Positions 1 to 7,133 of a stretch of DNA of 15,271 nt are shown in pieces. Source of the DNA: an uncultured Alphaproteobacteria bacterium (lineage in GTDB: Bacteria > Pseudomonadota > Alphaproteobacteria > Caulobacterales > Caulobacteraceae); contig CAIZKE010000034.1 in NCBI GenBank assembly GCA_903933475.1, forward strand, positions 1 to 15,271, read 5' to 3'. Positions within the stretch are counted from its first letter, which is position 1; the number at the start of each line of letters is the position of its first letter. The translations under genes and the position numbers were made by a program. The notes under the pieces were generated by a model that saw nothing but the letters and a program-made list of their open reading frames with translations, did no database searches and had not been told where the DNA came from.

Positions 1-370
1 CGTCGCCCTTGGCCTGGAGACGCCGGGGGACTGGTTCGAGGCGATGCCCGCCCGCCTGCAGGCCAGCCGCGACCGGCTGGCCGCAGCCCTGCAGCGGGAG
101 GGCTTCGCGGTCGCCCATTCCCAGGCCACCTATTTCCTCACCGTCGACCTGCCCGGCTCCGGCGTCGACGAGGCGGACCGGGCCTTCGCCCTGCGCGCGG
201 TGACCCAGGCCGGCGTCGCCGCCATCCCCGTCTCGGCCTTCTACGAGACCGAGGCCGTCACCCGGACCCTGCGCCTGTGCTTCGCCAAGGCCGACGACGT
301 GCTGGACGAGGCCGCGATGCGGCTGGCCCGGGCCCGCGACCTCTCCCGCAGGGCTGTGTCAGGGACCTGA
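1..370 (+). CDS. PLP-dependent aminotransferase, class I/II (C-terminal part)
   Basis: This is the last ~122 residues of a fold-type I aminotransferase, open at the left window edge and read from base 2. The sequence shows the small C-terminal domain: a helix with LQASRDRLAAALQREGF, a strand TYFLTVDL, the loop VAAIPVSAFY, then TRTLRLCFAK followed by an amphipathic helix ending in LARARDL. The 'IPVSAFY ... R.CFAK' pattern is typical of the methionine/kynurenine aminotransferase-like subgroup, where the Arg binds the substrate carboxylate. The catalytic lysine lies outside the window, so the exact substrate cannot be judged. The gene converges on the SDR gene with only four bases between the two stop codons and no visible terminator between them. 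Confidence 0.85.
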   Translation, partial: VALGLETPGDWFEAMPARLQASRDRLAAALQREGFAVAHSQATYFLTVDLPGSGVDEADRAFALRAVTQAGVAAIPVSAFYETEAVTRTLRLCFAKADDVLDEAAMRLARARDLSRRAVSGT

Positions 371-374
371 CGCC

Positions 375-1139
375 TCAGCTCGTCGAGCCGCCGTCCACCA
401 CCACGGTCTGTCCCGTCATCCAGGCACCCGCCTTCGAGGCCAGGAAGACCGCCGCGCCGGCAATGTCGTCCGGCTCGCCCAGGCGGCGCAGGGGCGTACC
501 CGCCGACGACCGGATCTCCGCCTCGGGGGTGTCCCAAAGGGCGCGGGCGAAGTCGGTCTTCACCAGGCCCGGGGCGATGCAGTTGATGCGGATGTTGTGG
601 GGGCTCAGCTCCTGGGCGAGGTTGCGGGCCATCTGCATGTCCGCCGCCTTGGAGATGGCGTAGGCGCCGATCACCGCCGTGCCACGGAAGCCGCCGATGG
701 ACGAGACGATGATGATCGCCCCGTCCTTGCGCTCGACCATTTCCGGCGAGACCAGGTTCACCAGCCAGTTGTTGGCGATGATGTTGTTCTCCAGGATCTT
801 GCGGAAGGCCTCGTCGCTGATGCCGCTCATGGGCCCGTAATAGGGGTTGGAGGCGGCGTTGCAGACCAGGATGTCCACCTTGCCGAAGGCCTTGCGGGTC
901 TCGTCCACGAGACGGGCCAGGTCGTCCTTGGACGAGATGTTGGCGGGCACGGCGATGGCCGAGCCGGGCCAGCGGGCGTTGATCGCAGCGGCCACCTCAT
1001 CGCAGGGGCCGGCCTTGCGCGAGGAGATGACCACCTTGGCGCCGTGTTCGGCCATGCGCTCGGCAATGGCCTTGCCAATGCCGCGGGACGAGCCGGTGAT
1101 GATTGCCACCTTGCCGGTCAGATCGAAAAGTTCGCCCAT
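375..1139 (-). CDS. SDR family NAD(P)-dependent oxidoreductase
   Basis: A 254-residue classical short-chain dehydrogenase/reductase, the normal family length. The cofactor motif TGSSRGIG is at residues 15-22, the NAAS motif at about 94-97, the catalytic Ser at 147, and the Tyr160-x3-Lys164 pair in YAISK. The C-terminus ends with the usual TGQTVVVDGG. R41 after the second strand (SSRK) hints at NADP(H), but this is inference. The substrate is unknown; such proteins are often 3-oxoacyl or alcohol dehydrogenases, and the neighbouring acyl-CoA genes do not settle it. The start was chosen at 1139 because a strong GGAGGAA sits seven bases upstream; the frame stays open further upstream only because of high GC. 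The gene is divergent from the ClpP-like gene across a 203-base region. Confidence 0.93.
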   Translation of the reverse strand: MGELFDLTGKVAIITGSSRGIGKAIAERMAEHGAKVVISSRKAGPCDEVAAAINARWPGSAIAVPANISSKDDLARLVDETRKAFGKVDILVCNAASNPYYGPMSGISDEAFRKILENNIIANNWLVNLVSPEMVERKDGAIIIVSSIGGFRGTAVIGAYAISKAADMQMARNLAQELSPHNIRINCIAPGLVKTDFARALWDTPEAEIRSSAGTPLRRLGEPDDIAGAAVFLASKAGAWMTGQTVVVDGGSTS

Positions 1140-1201
1140 GGGTTTCCTCCGCTTTCGGGTCGTGTTTCGGCGCTCATTTGCCGCCTCGCCCTTCGCCGGG
1201 T

Positions 1202-1217
1202 CAAGCCGCCCGGCTTG
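1202..1217. repeat. Short perfect inverted repeat in the SDR/ClpP-like intergenic region
   Basis: CAAGCC and GGCTTG form a perfect 6-bp inverted repeat around the loop GCCC. It overlaps the left edge of the candidate promoter of the ClpP-like gene. There is no run of T on either side, so a terminator reading is not favoured. It could be an operator or chance in GC-rich sequence. Confidence 0.3.
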
Positions 1218-1243
1218 TCGTCCGGGGCCGGGCGGGCTAGTCG
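1215..1243 (+). promoter_or_regulatory. Candidate promoter for the ClpP-like gene
   Basis: TTGTCGT followed 14 bases later by GCTAGTCG resembles the Caulobacter housekeeping pattern TTGACGS-N10-14-GCTANAWC (5/7 and 5/8 matches by eye). It is about 100 bases upstream of the start of the ClpP-like gene. This is pattern matching only. Confidence 0.25.
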
Positions 1244-1342
1244 GAGGACGGCGGCGGCTTTTTCTGGCCGCGGGGCGGCGGACCCCTTGCGCCCGGCGGT
1301 GCCGGGGCACAGGTTCCGGGTCCTTCACTGATGGAGTTTCCC

Positions 1343-1954
1343 ATGCGCGACTGGCGGCTTGACGACGAGGAAGAGGGCGACAGGCCCAAGCCGGATGCGG
1401 ATGCGGCCATGGCGGGCGGCCCGATCGTCGGCGCCCTGTTCAAGTCCCGCACCGTCCTCGTCTTCGGCGAGGTCAACATGCGCATGGCCGAGCGGGTCAC
1501 CGCCCAGCTCCTGGCCCTGGCGGCCGAGGGCGACGGCGACATCCGGGTCATCATCAACTCGCCCGGCGGCCACGTGGAGAGCGGCGACACCATCCACGAC
1601 GTCATGCGGTTCTGCGGCCCGAAGGTGAAGGCCATCGGCACCGGCTGGGTGGCCAGCGCCGGGGTCACCATCTTCCTCGGCGCCGAGCGCGAGAACCGGG
1701 TCTGCCTTCCCAACACCCGCTTCCTCCTGCACCAGCCGAGCGGCGGCGTCCGCGGCCAGGCCTCCGACATCCAGATCGAGGCCGAGGAGATCGTGAAGAT
1801 GCGCCAGCGCATGAACCACCTCATCGCCCGGGAGAGCGGCCAGACCTTCGAGAAGATCCTCAAGGACACCCAGCGCAACTTCTGGATGACCGCCGAGGAA
1901 GGCGTGGCCTATGGCCTGGCCTCGCGCATCGTCACGAGCGCCATCGAGGTCTGA
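1343..1954 (+). CDS. ClpP-like serine protease (S14) paralogue with an Asn in place of the catalytic Asp
   Basis: A 203-residue Clp protease proteolytic-subunit homologue. Core ClpP features are present: INSPGG at 71-76, the nucleophile Ser105 in GWVASAG, His130 in LLHQPSGG, and the C-terminal TAEEGVAYGLASRIV. Spacing is exactly as in canonical ClpP (Ser to His 25, His to the third residue 49), but the third residue is Asn179 (KDTQRNFW) where typical ClpP has Asp (TxRDxF). The N-terminus is acidic and replaces a classic propeptide. The usual neighbours clpX and tig are absent, which suggests an accessory ClpP rather than the main subunit. Start choice: ATG at 1343 has GGAG six bases upstream; ATG 1331 in the same frame is an alternative with a poorer ribosome site. 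It probably shares a transcript with the downstream hydrolase. Confidence 0.88.
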   Translation: MRDWRLDDEEEGDRPKPDADAAMAGGPIVGALFKSRTVLVFGEVNMRMAERVTAQLLALAAEGDGDIRVIINSPGGHVESGDTIHDVMRFCGPKVKAIGTGWVASAGVTIFLGAERENRVCLPNTRFLLHQPSGGVRGQASDIQIEAEEIVKMRQRMNHLIARESGQTFEKILKDTQRNFWMTAEEGVAYGLASRIVTSAIEV

Positions 1955-1979
1955 GGCGGACGGCGGGGGGAAGCAGGCC

Positions 1980-2771
1980 ATGGCAACCTTTACCTCCGAC
2001 GGCCTTCAGATCGCCTTCGACGCCCGCGAGCCCGCGCCGGGCGGGGCCTGGCTGATCCTCGTCCACGGCTTTGCCTCCAACCGCCACGAAGGTTGGAGAC
2101 GCACCGGCTGGTACGCGGCCCTGGAGCGGCGGGGCATGGGCTTCGCCGCCCTCGACCAGCGCGGCCACGGCGAGAGCGCCAAGCCCCACGATCCGGCCCT
2201 CTACGGCCGCGCAGCGATGGCCAGCGACGTCCTGGCCCTGATGGATCATTTGGGCGCGGACCGGGCCGAGCTCTTCGGCTATTCCATGGGGTCACGCACC
2301 GCGCTGGAAGTGGCCCTGACCGCCCCGGACCGGATCTCCAACCTCATCCTCGGCGGCGTCGGTGACGCCCTCTTCACCCCGCGCGAAACCGCCTCTACCG
2401 GCGTCATGGCCGCGGCCATGCGGGCGGCGGACCCGGAGACGATCACCGAGCCCATGCTGCGCAGCTTCCGCCAGTTCGCCGACGAGCAGGGCGAGGATCT
2501 CGAGGCCCTGGCCGCCTGCACCGAGGCGACCAACCCAACCCTCGACCCCGAGGCCCTGGGCACCCTGCCCATGCCCGTGCGCGTCATCGCCGGCATGCAG
2601 GACCGCCTGGCCGGCGACCCCGAAGCCCTGGCCGCCCGCTTTGCCCGTGGCAAGGGCGTGGTCCTCCCCGGCTGCGACCACTTCTCCGCCATCCCCCACG
2701 GCCTGACCAAGGCCGCCGTCTTCGACTTCCTCGACGGCCTGGACGACGAAGAAGACCCCTGGAGGCGGTGA
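1980..2771 (+). CDS. alpha/beta hydrolase
   Basis: A 263-residue alpha/beta-hydrolase-fold enzyme, full length for the family. The oxyanion-hole motif HGF is at 29-31, LDQRGHGES at 58-66, the nucleophile elbow GYSMGS with Ser102, the likely acid Asp208 in AGMQDR, and the His234 base in GCDHF. The cap region (about 125-190) is helical and acidic. No signal peptide is seen, so it is predicted cytoplasmic; the substrate (ester, lactone or peptide) cannot be told from sequence. The start at 1980 follows GGGGGAAGCAGG and lies 25 bases after the ClpP-like stop, which suggests co-transcription. An earlier in-frame start inside clpP is less likely. Confidence 0.9.
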   Translation: MATFTSDGLQIAFDAREPAPGGAWLILVHGFASNRHEGWRRTGWYAALERRGMGFAALDQRGHGESAKPHDPALYGRAAMASDVLALMDHLGADRAELFGYSMGSRTALEVALTAPDRISNLILGGVGDALFTPRETASTGVMAAAMRAADPETITEPMLRSFRQFADEQGEDLEALAACTEATNPTLDPEALGTLPMPVRVIAGMQDRLAGDPEALAARFARGKGVVLPGCDHFSAIPHGLTKAAVFDFLDGLDDEEDPWRR

Positions 2772-2785
2772 GGGGGCGGGGCGAG

Positions 2786-3955
2786 ATGGCCGGGCTAACG
2801 GGACTTGACGCTCTTGCCCTTGAAGACCGGCATCGCAGCGCCCTCGAACAGGCCCTGGCCTGGCTGCCTGAGGTCATCACGCCCGTCGGCATTCTGGTGT
2901 CGGGCAGCCTAGTCCGGGGTAATCCGCACCCTGCCAGCGACCTTGATATTGTTGTCCTGCACGACGCGCCCTGGCGGCGCAGGGTTCAGAGATGGTTCAA
3001 CGGAACGCCGGTCGAGGTCTTTTTCAATTCCGAGGCCTGGCTCAGGCACAGCCTCAAGAAAGAGACAGCACAGGGACGCCCGGTCATGGCCCACATGCTC
3101 GCCACAGGCGCGACGCTGCTGGACACTGAGGATCGGCTCTCCGCCCTGCGGAAGGAAGCCCTGACAGTTCTGGAGAGAGGTCCGGGCTTTTCACCCGACG
3201 CCCTGCTCCGAGACCGATACGCCGCCGCGACCCAGGTCGAAGACGCCCTCGATTTCCGCGACGAAGACACCGCAGACGCCAGACAGGTTCGAGCTCTGGC
3301 GGTGGCCGCCCTTGTGCGCCATGCCTTCCTCAAGAGAAACCAGTTCCTCCCCCGTCCGAAGGAGAGGCTGCAGGTTCTCGCACAGTCGCAGCCGGAGCTG
3401 GCCAGTCGCCTCTCCGCAGCCCTCCAGCTCCCGCATTCAGAAGCCCTGACGGCCCTCAGAGAGGCCTCTGAGAGCCTCATCGGCGGCGCTGGTTTCTTCG
3501 AGTGGGACTCCGGACCGGAGACGACCCTTGGGGGCGGTGAGGCCGGGAGCGCTCAGAGTGGGATCATGACGATCGTCCGGATCACCCCGCTCCTGAACGT
3601 GGCGGATGTCGAGCGCAGCCGCCAGTTCTACGCTGAGACAATGGGCTTCCAGGTCTCTGACCTGGCCGGACCGCAGGACGATCCGGTCTGGGCGCGGCTC
3701 ACCCGCGGGGAGGCCGCCCTGATGCTCAACCGGCGCGGGGAGGGACGCGATCGTCGCCTTTTCGAGCGGGCCGACCACCGGGATGTGGTGCTCTACATCT
3801 GGGTAGAAGACGCAGCGGACCTTCATGGCCGGCTCGTCCGGCTGGGCGTCGACGTCGGTGATCTCGAGCAGCAGGACTACGGCCTTCTGCAATTCGCGCT
3901 CTACGACCCGGACGGGTATGAGTTGGCAATCACCGGACCGCCGAGTCCGGCCTGA
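2786..3955 (+). CDS. Nucleotidyltransferase-VOC (glyoxalase/bleomycin-resistance-type) fusion protein
   Basis: One uninterrupted 389-residue frame. Residues 1-245 are a polymerase-beta-like nucleotidyltransferase: GSLVRG (Gly40-Ser41), SDLDIVV with metal ligands Asp52 and Asp54, and a likely third acid Glu78 in VEVFF. A helical region (about 115-235) follows, ending in FFEWDSGPE, where such proteins normally stop. A Gly/Ser-rich linker (246-260) leads to Met261 and a complete VOC domain: ITPLLNVADVERSRQFYAETMGF, then DPDGYELAI with the usual metal-ligand Glu379. The usual first ligand His is not obvious. Start choice: ATG 2786 after GGGGGCGGGG; GTG 2768 overlapping the hydrolase stop is possible. 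ATG 3566 (Met261) could also start a separate VOC protein. Codon use is less GC-biased than in neighbours. Both folds occur in antibiotic-modifying and -binding proteins, but no drug target can be named. Confidence 0.8.
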   Translation: MAGLTGLDALALEDRHRSALEQALAWLPEVITPVGILVSGSLVRGNPHPASDLDIVVLHDAPWRRRVQRWFNGTPVEVFFNSEAWLRHSLKKETAQGRPVMAHMLATGATLLDTEDRLSALRKEALTVLERGPGFSPDALLRDRYAAATQVEDALDFRDEDTADARQVRALAVAALVRHAFLKRNQFLPRPKERLQVLAQSQPELASRLSAALQLPHSEALTALREASESLIGGAGFFEWDSGPETTLGGGEAGSAQSGIMTIVRITPLLNVADVERSRQFYAETMGFQVSDLAGPQDDPVWARLTRGEAALMLNRRGEGRDRRLFERADHRDVVLYIWVEDAADLHGRLVRLGVDVGDLEQQDYGLLQFALYDPDGYELAITGPPSPA

Positions 3956-3973
3956 GCCCCAAATCCCGCCCCC

Positions 3974-4603
3974 TTAGTCCCGCGGCCCCATGTTGTACGG
4001 CCCGCCCTTTTCCAGGGCGACGCGGTAGGCCGGGCGGTCCTGGCAGCGGCGGACCCAGGCGGCGAGGCGCTCGTGGCCGGCCAGGCGGCCCAGCATGCCG
4101 CCGGCCTCGCCCACGAAGCTCATCTGGATGTCGGCCAGGCTGAACTCGCCCAAGAGGTAGTCGCGGCCTTCCAGCGCCCCGTCGACAAAGCCCAGGTGGT
4201 TGGCGATCTCGCTCTCGATGCGCGGCTGCAGGGGCGCGCCGGCCTCGCCCAGGCGGCGGACATACATGTCCAGCATCAGGGGCAGCATGGCCGAGCCTTC
4301 GGCATAGTGCATCCACTGCTGGTAGACGTCGTACTCCGGCGAGGCGGCCGGCGGGGCCAGGCGGCCGTCGGCGCAGCGGCGCGACAGGTAGTCGAGGATG
4401 GCGCCCGATTCGAAGACCACCTGGCCCTCGTGCGCGATGACCGGCGACTTGCCCAGGGGGTGGATGGCCTTCAGCTCCGGCGGGGCCAGGCGGGTGACGG
4501 CATCGCGGGCGTGGTGGCGGATCTCGTAGGTCAGGCCCAGCTCCTCAAGGGCCCAGAGCACGCGCTGGGAGCGGGAATCGTTCAGGTGATGGACGGTGAT
4601 CAT
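3974..4603 (-). CDS. Glutathione S-transferase family protein
   Basis: A 209-residue cytosolic-type GST. The N-terminal thioredoxin fold begins MITVHHLNDSRSQRVLW, with Ser10 the likely catalytic residue. GKSPV at 51-55 carries the cis-Pro, Glu65-Ser66 bind the gamma-glutamyl part of glutathione, and the C-terminal helical domain has the N-capping box SLAD (155-158). The reaction is glutathione conjugation or glutathione-dependent reduction/isomerisation; the substrate is unknown. Start at 4603 was chosen because family proteins begin at this first strand and AGGA lies nine bases upstream; an upstream in-frame Met (MNRPAGQEHST...) is possible. It converges on the nucleotidyltransferase-VOC gene (18-base gap) and diverges from the acyl-CoA dehydrogenase gene (76 bases). 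Confidence 0.92.
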   Translation of the reverse strand: MITVHHLNDSRSQRVLWALEELGLTYEIRHHARDAVTRLAPPELKAIHPLGKSPVIAHEGQVVFESGAILDYLSRRCADGRLAPPAASPEYDVYQQWMHYAEGSAMLPLMLDMYVRRLGEAGAPLQPRIESEIANHLGFVDGALEGRDYLLGEFSLADIQMSFVGEAGGMLGRLAGHERLAAWVRRCQDRPAYRVALEKGGPYNMGPRD

Positions 4604-4642
4604 GGTCGAGTGTTCCTGGCCGGCGGGGCGGTTCATCGGGGT

Positions 4643-4672
4643 GTGTCGCGGGCCGAAAGCTTGGCCTATAAG
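4643..4672 (+). promoter_or_regulatory. Candidate promoter for the acyl-CoA dehydrogenase gene
   Basis: GTGTCGC and CTATAAG (TATAAG at 4667-4672) give a plausible -35/-10 pair in the 76-base gap between the divergent GST and dehydrogenase genes. The predicted transcript start falls at about 4679-4680, on the start codon itself, which would make the message leaderless. If so, the AAGG at 4670-4673 is promoter and not ribosome site. Based on eye matching only. Confidence 0.3.
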
Positions 4673-4679
4673 GCCGGTG

Positions 4680-6332
4680 ATGAGCGAGGCCTTGATCCTA
4701 CCCCGATTTGTCGCCCGCCTGCACCTCTCGGCGCAGGCGGCCGATTCCGTCACCGCCCGGGTGCGCCGGGCCGTTGAGGTCCTGGTGGCTCCCGGCGGCC
4801 GCGTGGACCGCCACCGACTCGATGCCGAGCAGCACGCCGCCCATGGCCTGGCCTGGTGCGCGTCCTATGCCGAGACCCTGCGCCAGGTCGCCCTGTGGGC
4901 CGAACGGCTGGAGGTCACCGGTGCCCTGACCGAGGCCGAGGCCCTGCCGGCCCAGCTCCTGGCCTTCGAGTACGTCTCGCAGTTGGCCGGCGGCCTGCCC
5001 ATGAACCAGGGCGAGACCTTCCGCCCTGCCGACCTGGGCGTGGAGACCGGTGACCTTGCCCCCCTGCTGGCCGAACTTCGCCCCGGCGCCTCCCAGGCGG
5101 TGAAGACCCGGATCGTGGAGCTGCTGGCGGAGGCCCAGGGTCGCGCCGCCCTGGAAGCCTCGGGCCTGGACGAGACCCTGGAGGCCATCCGCGACCAGTT
5201 CACGGACTTCACCCGGACCCGGGTGGCGCCCTTCGCCCAGGGCTGGCACCTGCGGGATGAGCTGATCCCGACCTCCCTCCTGCAGGAACTGTCCGACCTT
5301 GGCGTCTTCGGCCTGACCCTGCCCGAGGCCTGGGGCGGGGCTGGGCTGGGCAAGACAGCCATGTGCGTGGTCTCCGAGGCCCTGTCCCGGGGCTGGATCG
5401 CCGCCGGCTCCCTGGGAACCCGCTCGGAGATCGCCGCCGAGCTGATCCTGGCCCACGGCACGGAGGACCAGAAGGCCCGCCTCCTGCCCGGCATCGCCTC
5501 GGGTGCGATCATCCCCACCGCCGTCTTCACCGAGCCGGACACGGGATCGGACCTCGGCGCCCTGCGCACCCGGGCCGAGCTGTCCGGAGACGCCTGGCGC
5601 ATCTTCGGCGCCAAGACCTGGATCACCCACGCCGCCCGGGCCGACCTCATGACCCTCTTGGTCCGGACCGAGCCGGGCACGAAGGACCACCGGGGCCTGT
5701 CCATGCTGATGGCGGAGAAGCCCCGGGGGACCGACGCCGAGCCCTTCCCCGCCCCCGGCATGAGCGGCGGCGAGATCGGCGTCATCGGCTACCGGGGCAT
5801 GAAGGAATACGACATCGCCTTCGACGGCTTCGAGGTCCCGCAGGACGCCCTCCTGGGCGGCCAGACCGGCAAGGGCTTCTCCCAGCTCATGGCCACCTTC
5901 GAGAGCGCCCGCATCCAGACCGCCGCCCGGGCCGTGGGCGTCGGCCAGGCCGCCCTGGACGAGGCCCTGGCCTACGCCCTCCAGCGCCGCCAGTTCGACC
6001 GGCCCATCGCCGAGTTCCCCCGCGTCGCCAACAAGCTGGCCATGATGGCCGCCGAGCTCCTGGGTGCCCGGCGCCTCACCTGGTTTGCCGCCGAGGCCAA
6101 GGACCAGGGCCGCCGCTGTGACCTTGAGGCCGGCATGGCCAAGCTCATCGCCGCGCGCATCGCCTGGGCCGCCGCTGACAACGCCGTCCAGGTCCATGGC
6201 GGGGCCGGCTTCGCCACCGAGCAGGTCGCCAGCCGCCTGCTGGCCGACGCCCGCATCCTCAACATCTTCGAAGGCGCCGGAGAGGTGCAGGCCCAGGTCA
6301 TCGCCCGCCGCCTGCTCGAAGGTGCCAACTAG
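4680..6332 (+). CDS. mcd: Acyl-CoA dehydrogenase, probable (2S)-methylsuccinyl-CoA dehydrogenase
   Basis: A 550-residue flavoprotein, longer than the usual ~380-residue acyl-CoA dehydrogenase owing to an N-terminal helical extension of about 160 residues. The dehydrogenase core starts near IRDQFTDFTRTRVAPFA. It contains the FAD/substrate signature AVFTEPDTGSDLGALRTRA, the C-terminal QVHGGAGF, and the catalytic base Glu531 in ILNIFEGAGEVQ. Methylsuccinyl-CoA dehydrogenase of the ethylmalonyl-CoA pathway is known to have this size and extension; it oxidises methylsuccinyl-CoA to mesaconyl-CoA and passes electrons to ETF. The context agrees: cobalamin adenosyltransferase, etfBA and hydroxybutyryl-CoA dehydrogenase follow. 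Start 4680 was chosen because the upstream part of the frame overlaps the GST start region. The function is an inference from size and neighbourhood; a different long acyl-CoA dehydrogenase cannot be excluded. Confidence 0.85.
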   Translation: MSEALILPRFVARLHLSAQAADSVTARVRRAVEVLVAPGGRVDRHRLDAEQHAAHGLAWCASYAETLRQVALWAERLEVTGALTEAEALPAQLLAFEYVSQLAGGLPMNQGETFRPADLGVETGDLAPLLAELRPGASQAVKTRIVELLAEAQGRAALEASGLDETLEAIRDQFTDFTRTRVAPFAQGWHLRDELIPTSLLQELSDLGVFGLTLPEAWGGAGLGKTAMCVVSEALSRGWIAAGSLGTRSEIAAELILAHGTEDQKARLLPGIASGAIIPTAVFTEPDTGSDLGALRTRAELSGDAWRIFGAKTWITHAARADLMTLLVRTEPGTKDHRGLSMLMAEKPRGTDAEPFPAPGMSGGEIGVIGYRGMKEYDIAFDGFEVPQDALLGGQTGKGFSQLMATFESARIQTAARAVGVGQAALDEALAYALQRRQFDRPIAEFPRVANKLAMMAAELLGARRLTWFAAEAKDQGRRCDLEAGMAKLIAARIAWAAADNAVQVHGGAGFATEQVASRLLADARILNIFEGAGEVQAQVIARRLLEGAN

Positions 6333-6352
6333 GACATCCCGAAAGGACGCCC

Positions 6353-6556
6353 ATGGACGTCGTCTTCAAGTACCTGATCCCCGCGGCCCTGCTGGCCGTG
6401 CTCGTGACCCTTGGGTTCGGCCTCTACGCCCTGTTCCGCGGTGGCGAGTTCGGCCGGTCCCATTCCAACCGGCTGATGCGCCTGCGGGTCCTGACCCAGG
6501 CCATCGCCGTGGCCATACTGGCCGCCGCCCTCTGGTGGCGGCAGCAGGCGGGCTGA
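6353..6556 (+). CDS. Small two-helix membrane protein, HIG1-like ('twin transmembrane protein')
   Basis: A 67-residue protein with two hydrophobic segments, roughly residues 5-28 (YLIPAALLAVLVTLGFGLYA) and 46-62 (VLTQAIAVAILAAALWW). They are joined by a short basic loop holding RLRVLTQ, which fits the R-x-R-x3-Q core of the HIG1 domain motif. HIG1 proteins associate with respiratory complexes in mitochondria and some alphaproteobacteria; a role here is inferred. A good ribosome site, AAAGGA, precedes the ATG. The gene lies 20 bases after the dehydrogenase and three bases before the adenosyltransferase, so the three probably form one transcript. Confidence 0.85.
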   Translation: MDVVFKYLIPAALLAVLVTLGFGLYALFRGGEFGRSHSNRLMRLRVLTQAIAVAILAAALWWRQQAG

Positions 6557-6559
6557 ACC

Positions 6560-7132
6560 ATGGTCCTGATCAACCGCATCTACACCCGCACCGGCGACGC
6601 AGGGACCACCCGCCTGGCCTCGGGGGCGGAAGTCTCCAAGTCTGACCTGCGCGTGGCTGCCTACGGTGACGTGGACGAGGCCAATGCCTGCCTGGGCCTT
6701 GCGCGCCTGCACACCACCGGGACGGACCTGGACCCCCTTCTGGCCCGCCTGCAGAACGAGCTCTTCGATCTCGGTGCTGACCTCGCGACGCCTCCGGGGC
6801 CGGCCGAGGACCGGGCCCTGCGCATCCTCGATTCGCAGGTGGCGCGTCTTGAGCAGGAGATCGATGCCCTGAACGCCGGTCTTGGCGAGCTGACCTCCTT
6901 CATCCTGCCGGGGGGAAGCCCCGCAGCCGCCTTCCTGCACCTGGCCCGCACGGTCTCCCGCCGGGCCGAGCGCAGCGCCGTCGCCCTGGCCGGCAGCGGC
7001 CAGCCGGTCAGCGGGCCCGCCCTGCGCTACCTCAACCGCCTGTCGGACCTGCTCTTCGTGGCCGCCCGGGTCGCCAACGACCAGGGCCGGGGCGACGTCC
7101 TGTGGACCGCCGGGGCCACGCGGGACGCCTAG
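6560..7132 (+). CDS. Cob(I)yrinic acid a,c-diamide / cobalamin adenosyltransferase, PduO type
   Basis: A 190-residue PduO-type ATP:cob(I)alamin adenosyltransferase, normal length. It transfers the adenosyl group of ATP to reduced corrinoid, making adenosylcobalamin. Visible motifs: the N-terminal ATP loop YTRTGDAGTT (8-17), AAYGDVDEANA (33-43), RTVSRRAER (130-138) and RYLNRLSDLLFVAAR (156-170), the last two forming the ATP/corrinoid pocket. It functions as a soluble trimer in the family. Its place behind mcd makes sense because ethylmalonyl-CoA mutase and methylmalonyl-CoA mutase need adenosylcobalamin. Three bases separate it from the HIG1-like gene, consistent with coupling. It converges on the 91-residue hypothetical gene with a single base between the stop codons. 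Confidence 0.95.
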   Translation: MVLINRIYTRTGDAGTTRLASGAEVSKSDLRVAAYGDVDEANACLGLARLHTTGTDLDPLLARLQNELFDLGADLATPPGPAEDRALRILDSQVARLEQEIDALNAGLGELTSFILPGGSPAAAFLHLARTVSRRAERSAVALAGSGQPVSGPALRYLNRLSDLLFVAARVANDQGRGDVLWTAGATRDA

Positions 7133-7133
7133 C

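Noticed and set aside
1241..1264. CTTTTT after a GC-rich stretch as a terminator between the SDR and ClpP-like genes
   Set aside because: The genes are divergent, so no terminator is expected, and no clean stem ends at the T-run.
1140..1328. Longer SDR start (317 residues) reaching back to 1328
   Set aside because: The extra N-terminus is Arg/Pro-rich without similarity, and a strong GGAGGAA sits before the ATG at 1139, the normal family start.
4698..6197. 499-residue minus-strand open frame opposite the acyl-CoA dehydrogenase
   Set aside because: The protein is Gly/Leu/Ala/Gln-rich low-complexity text without motifs, as expected from the antisense of a GC-rich gene. The plus-strand frame has clear acyl-CoA dehydrogenase motifs.
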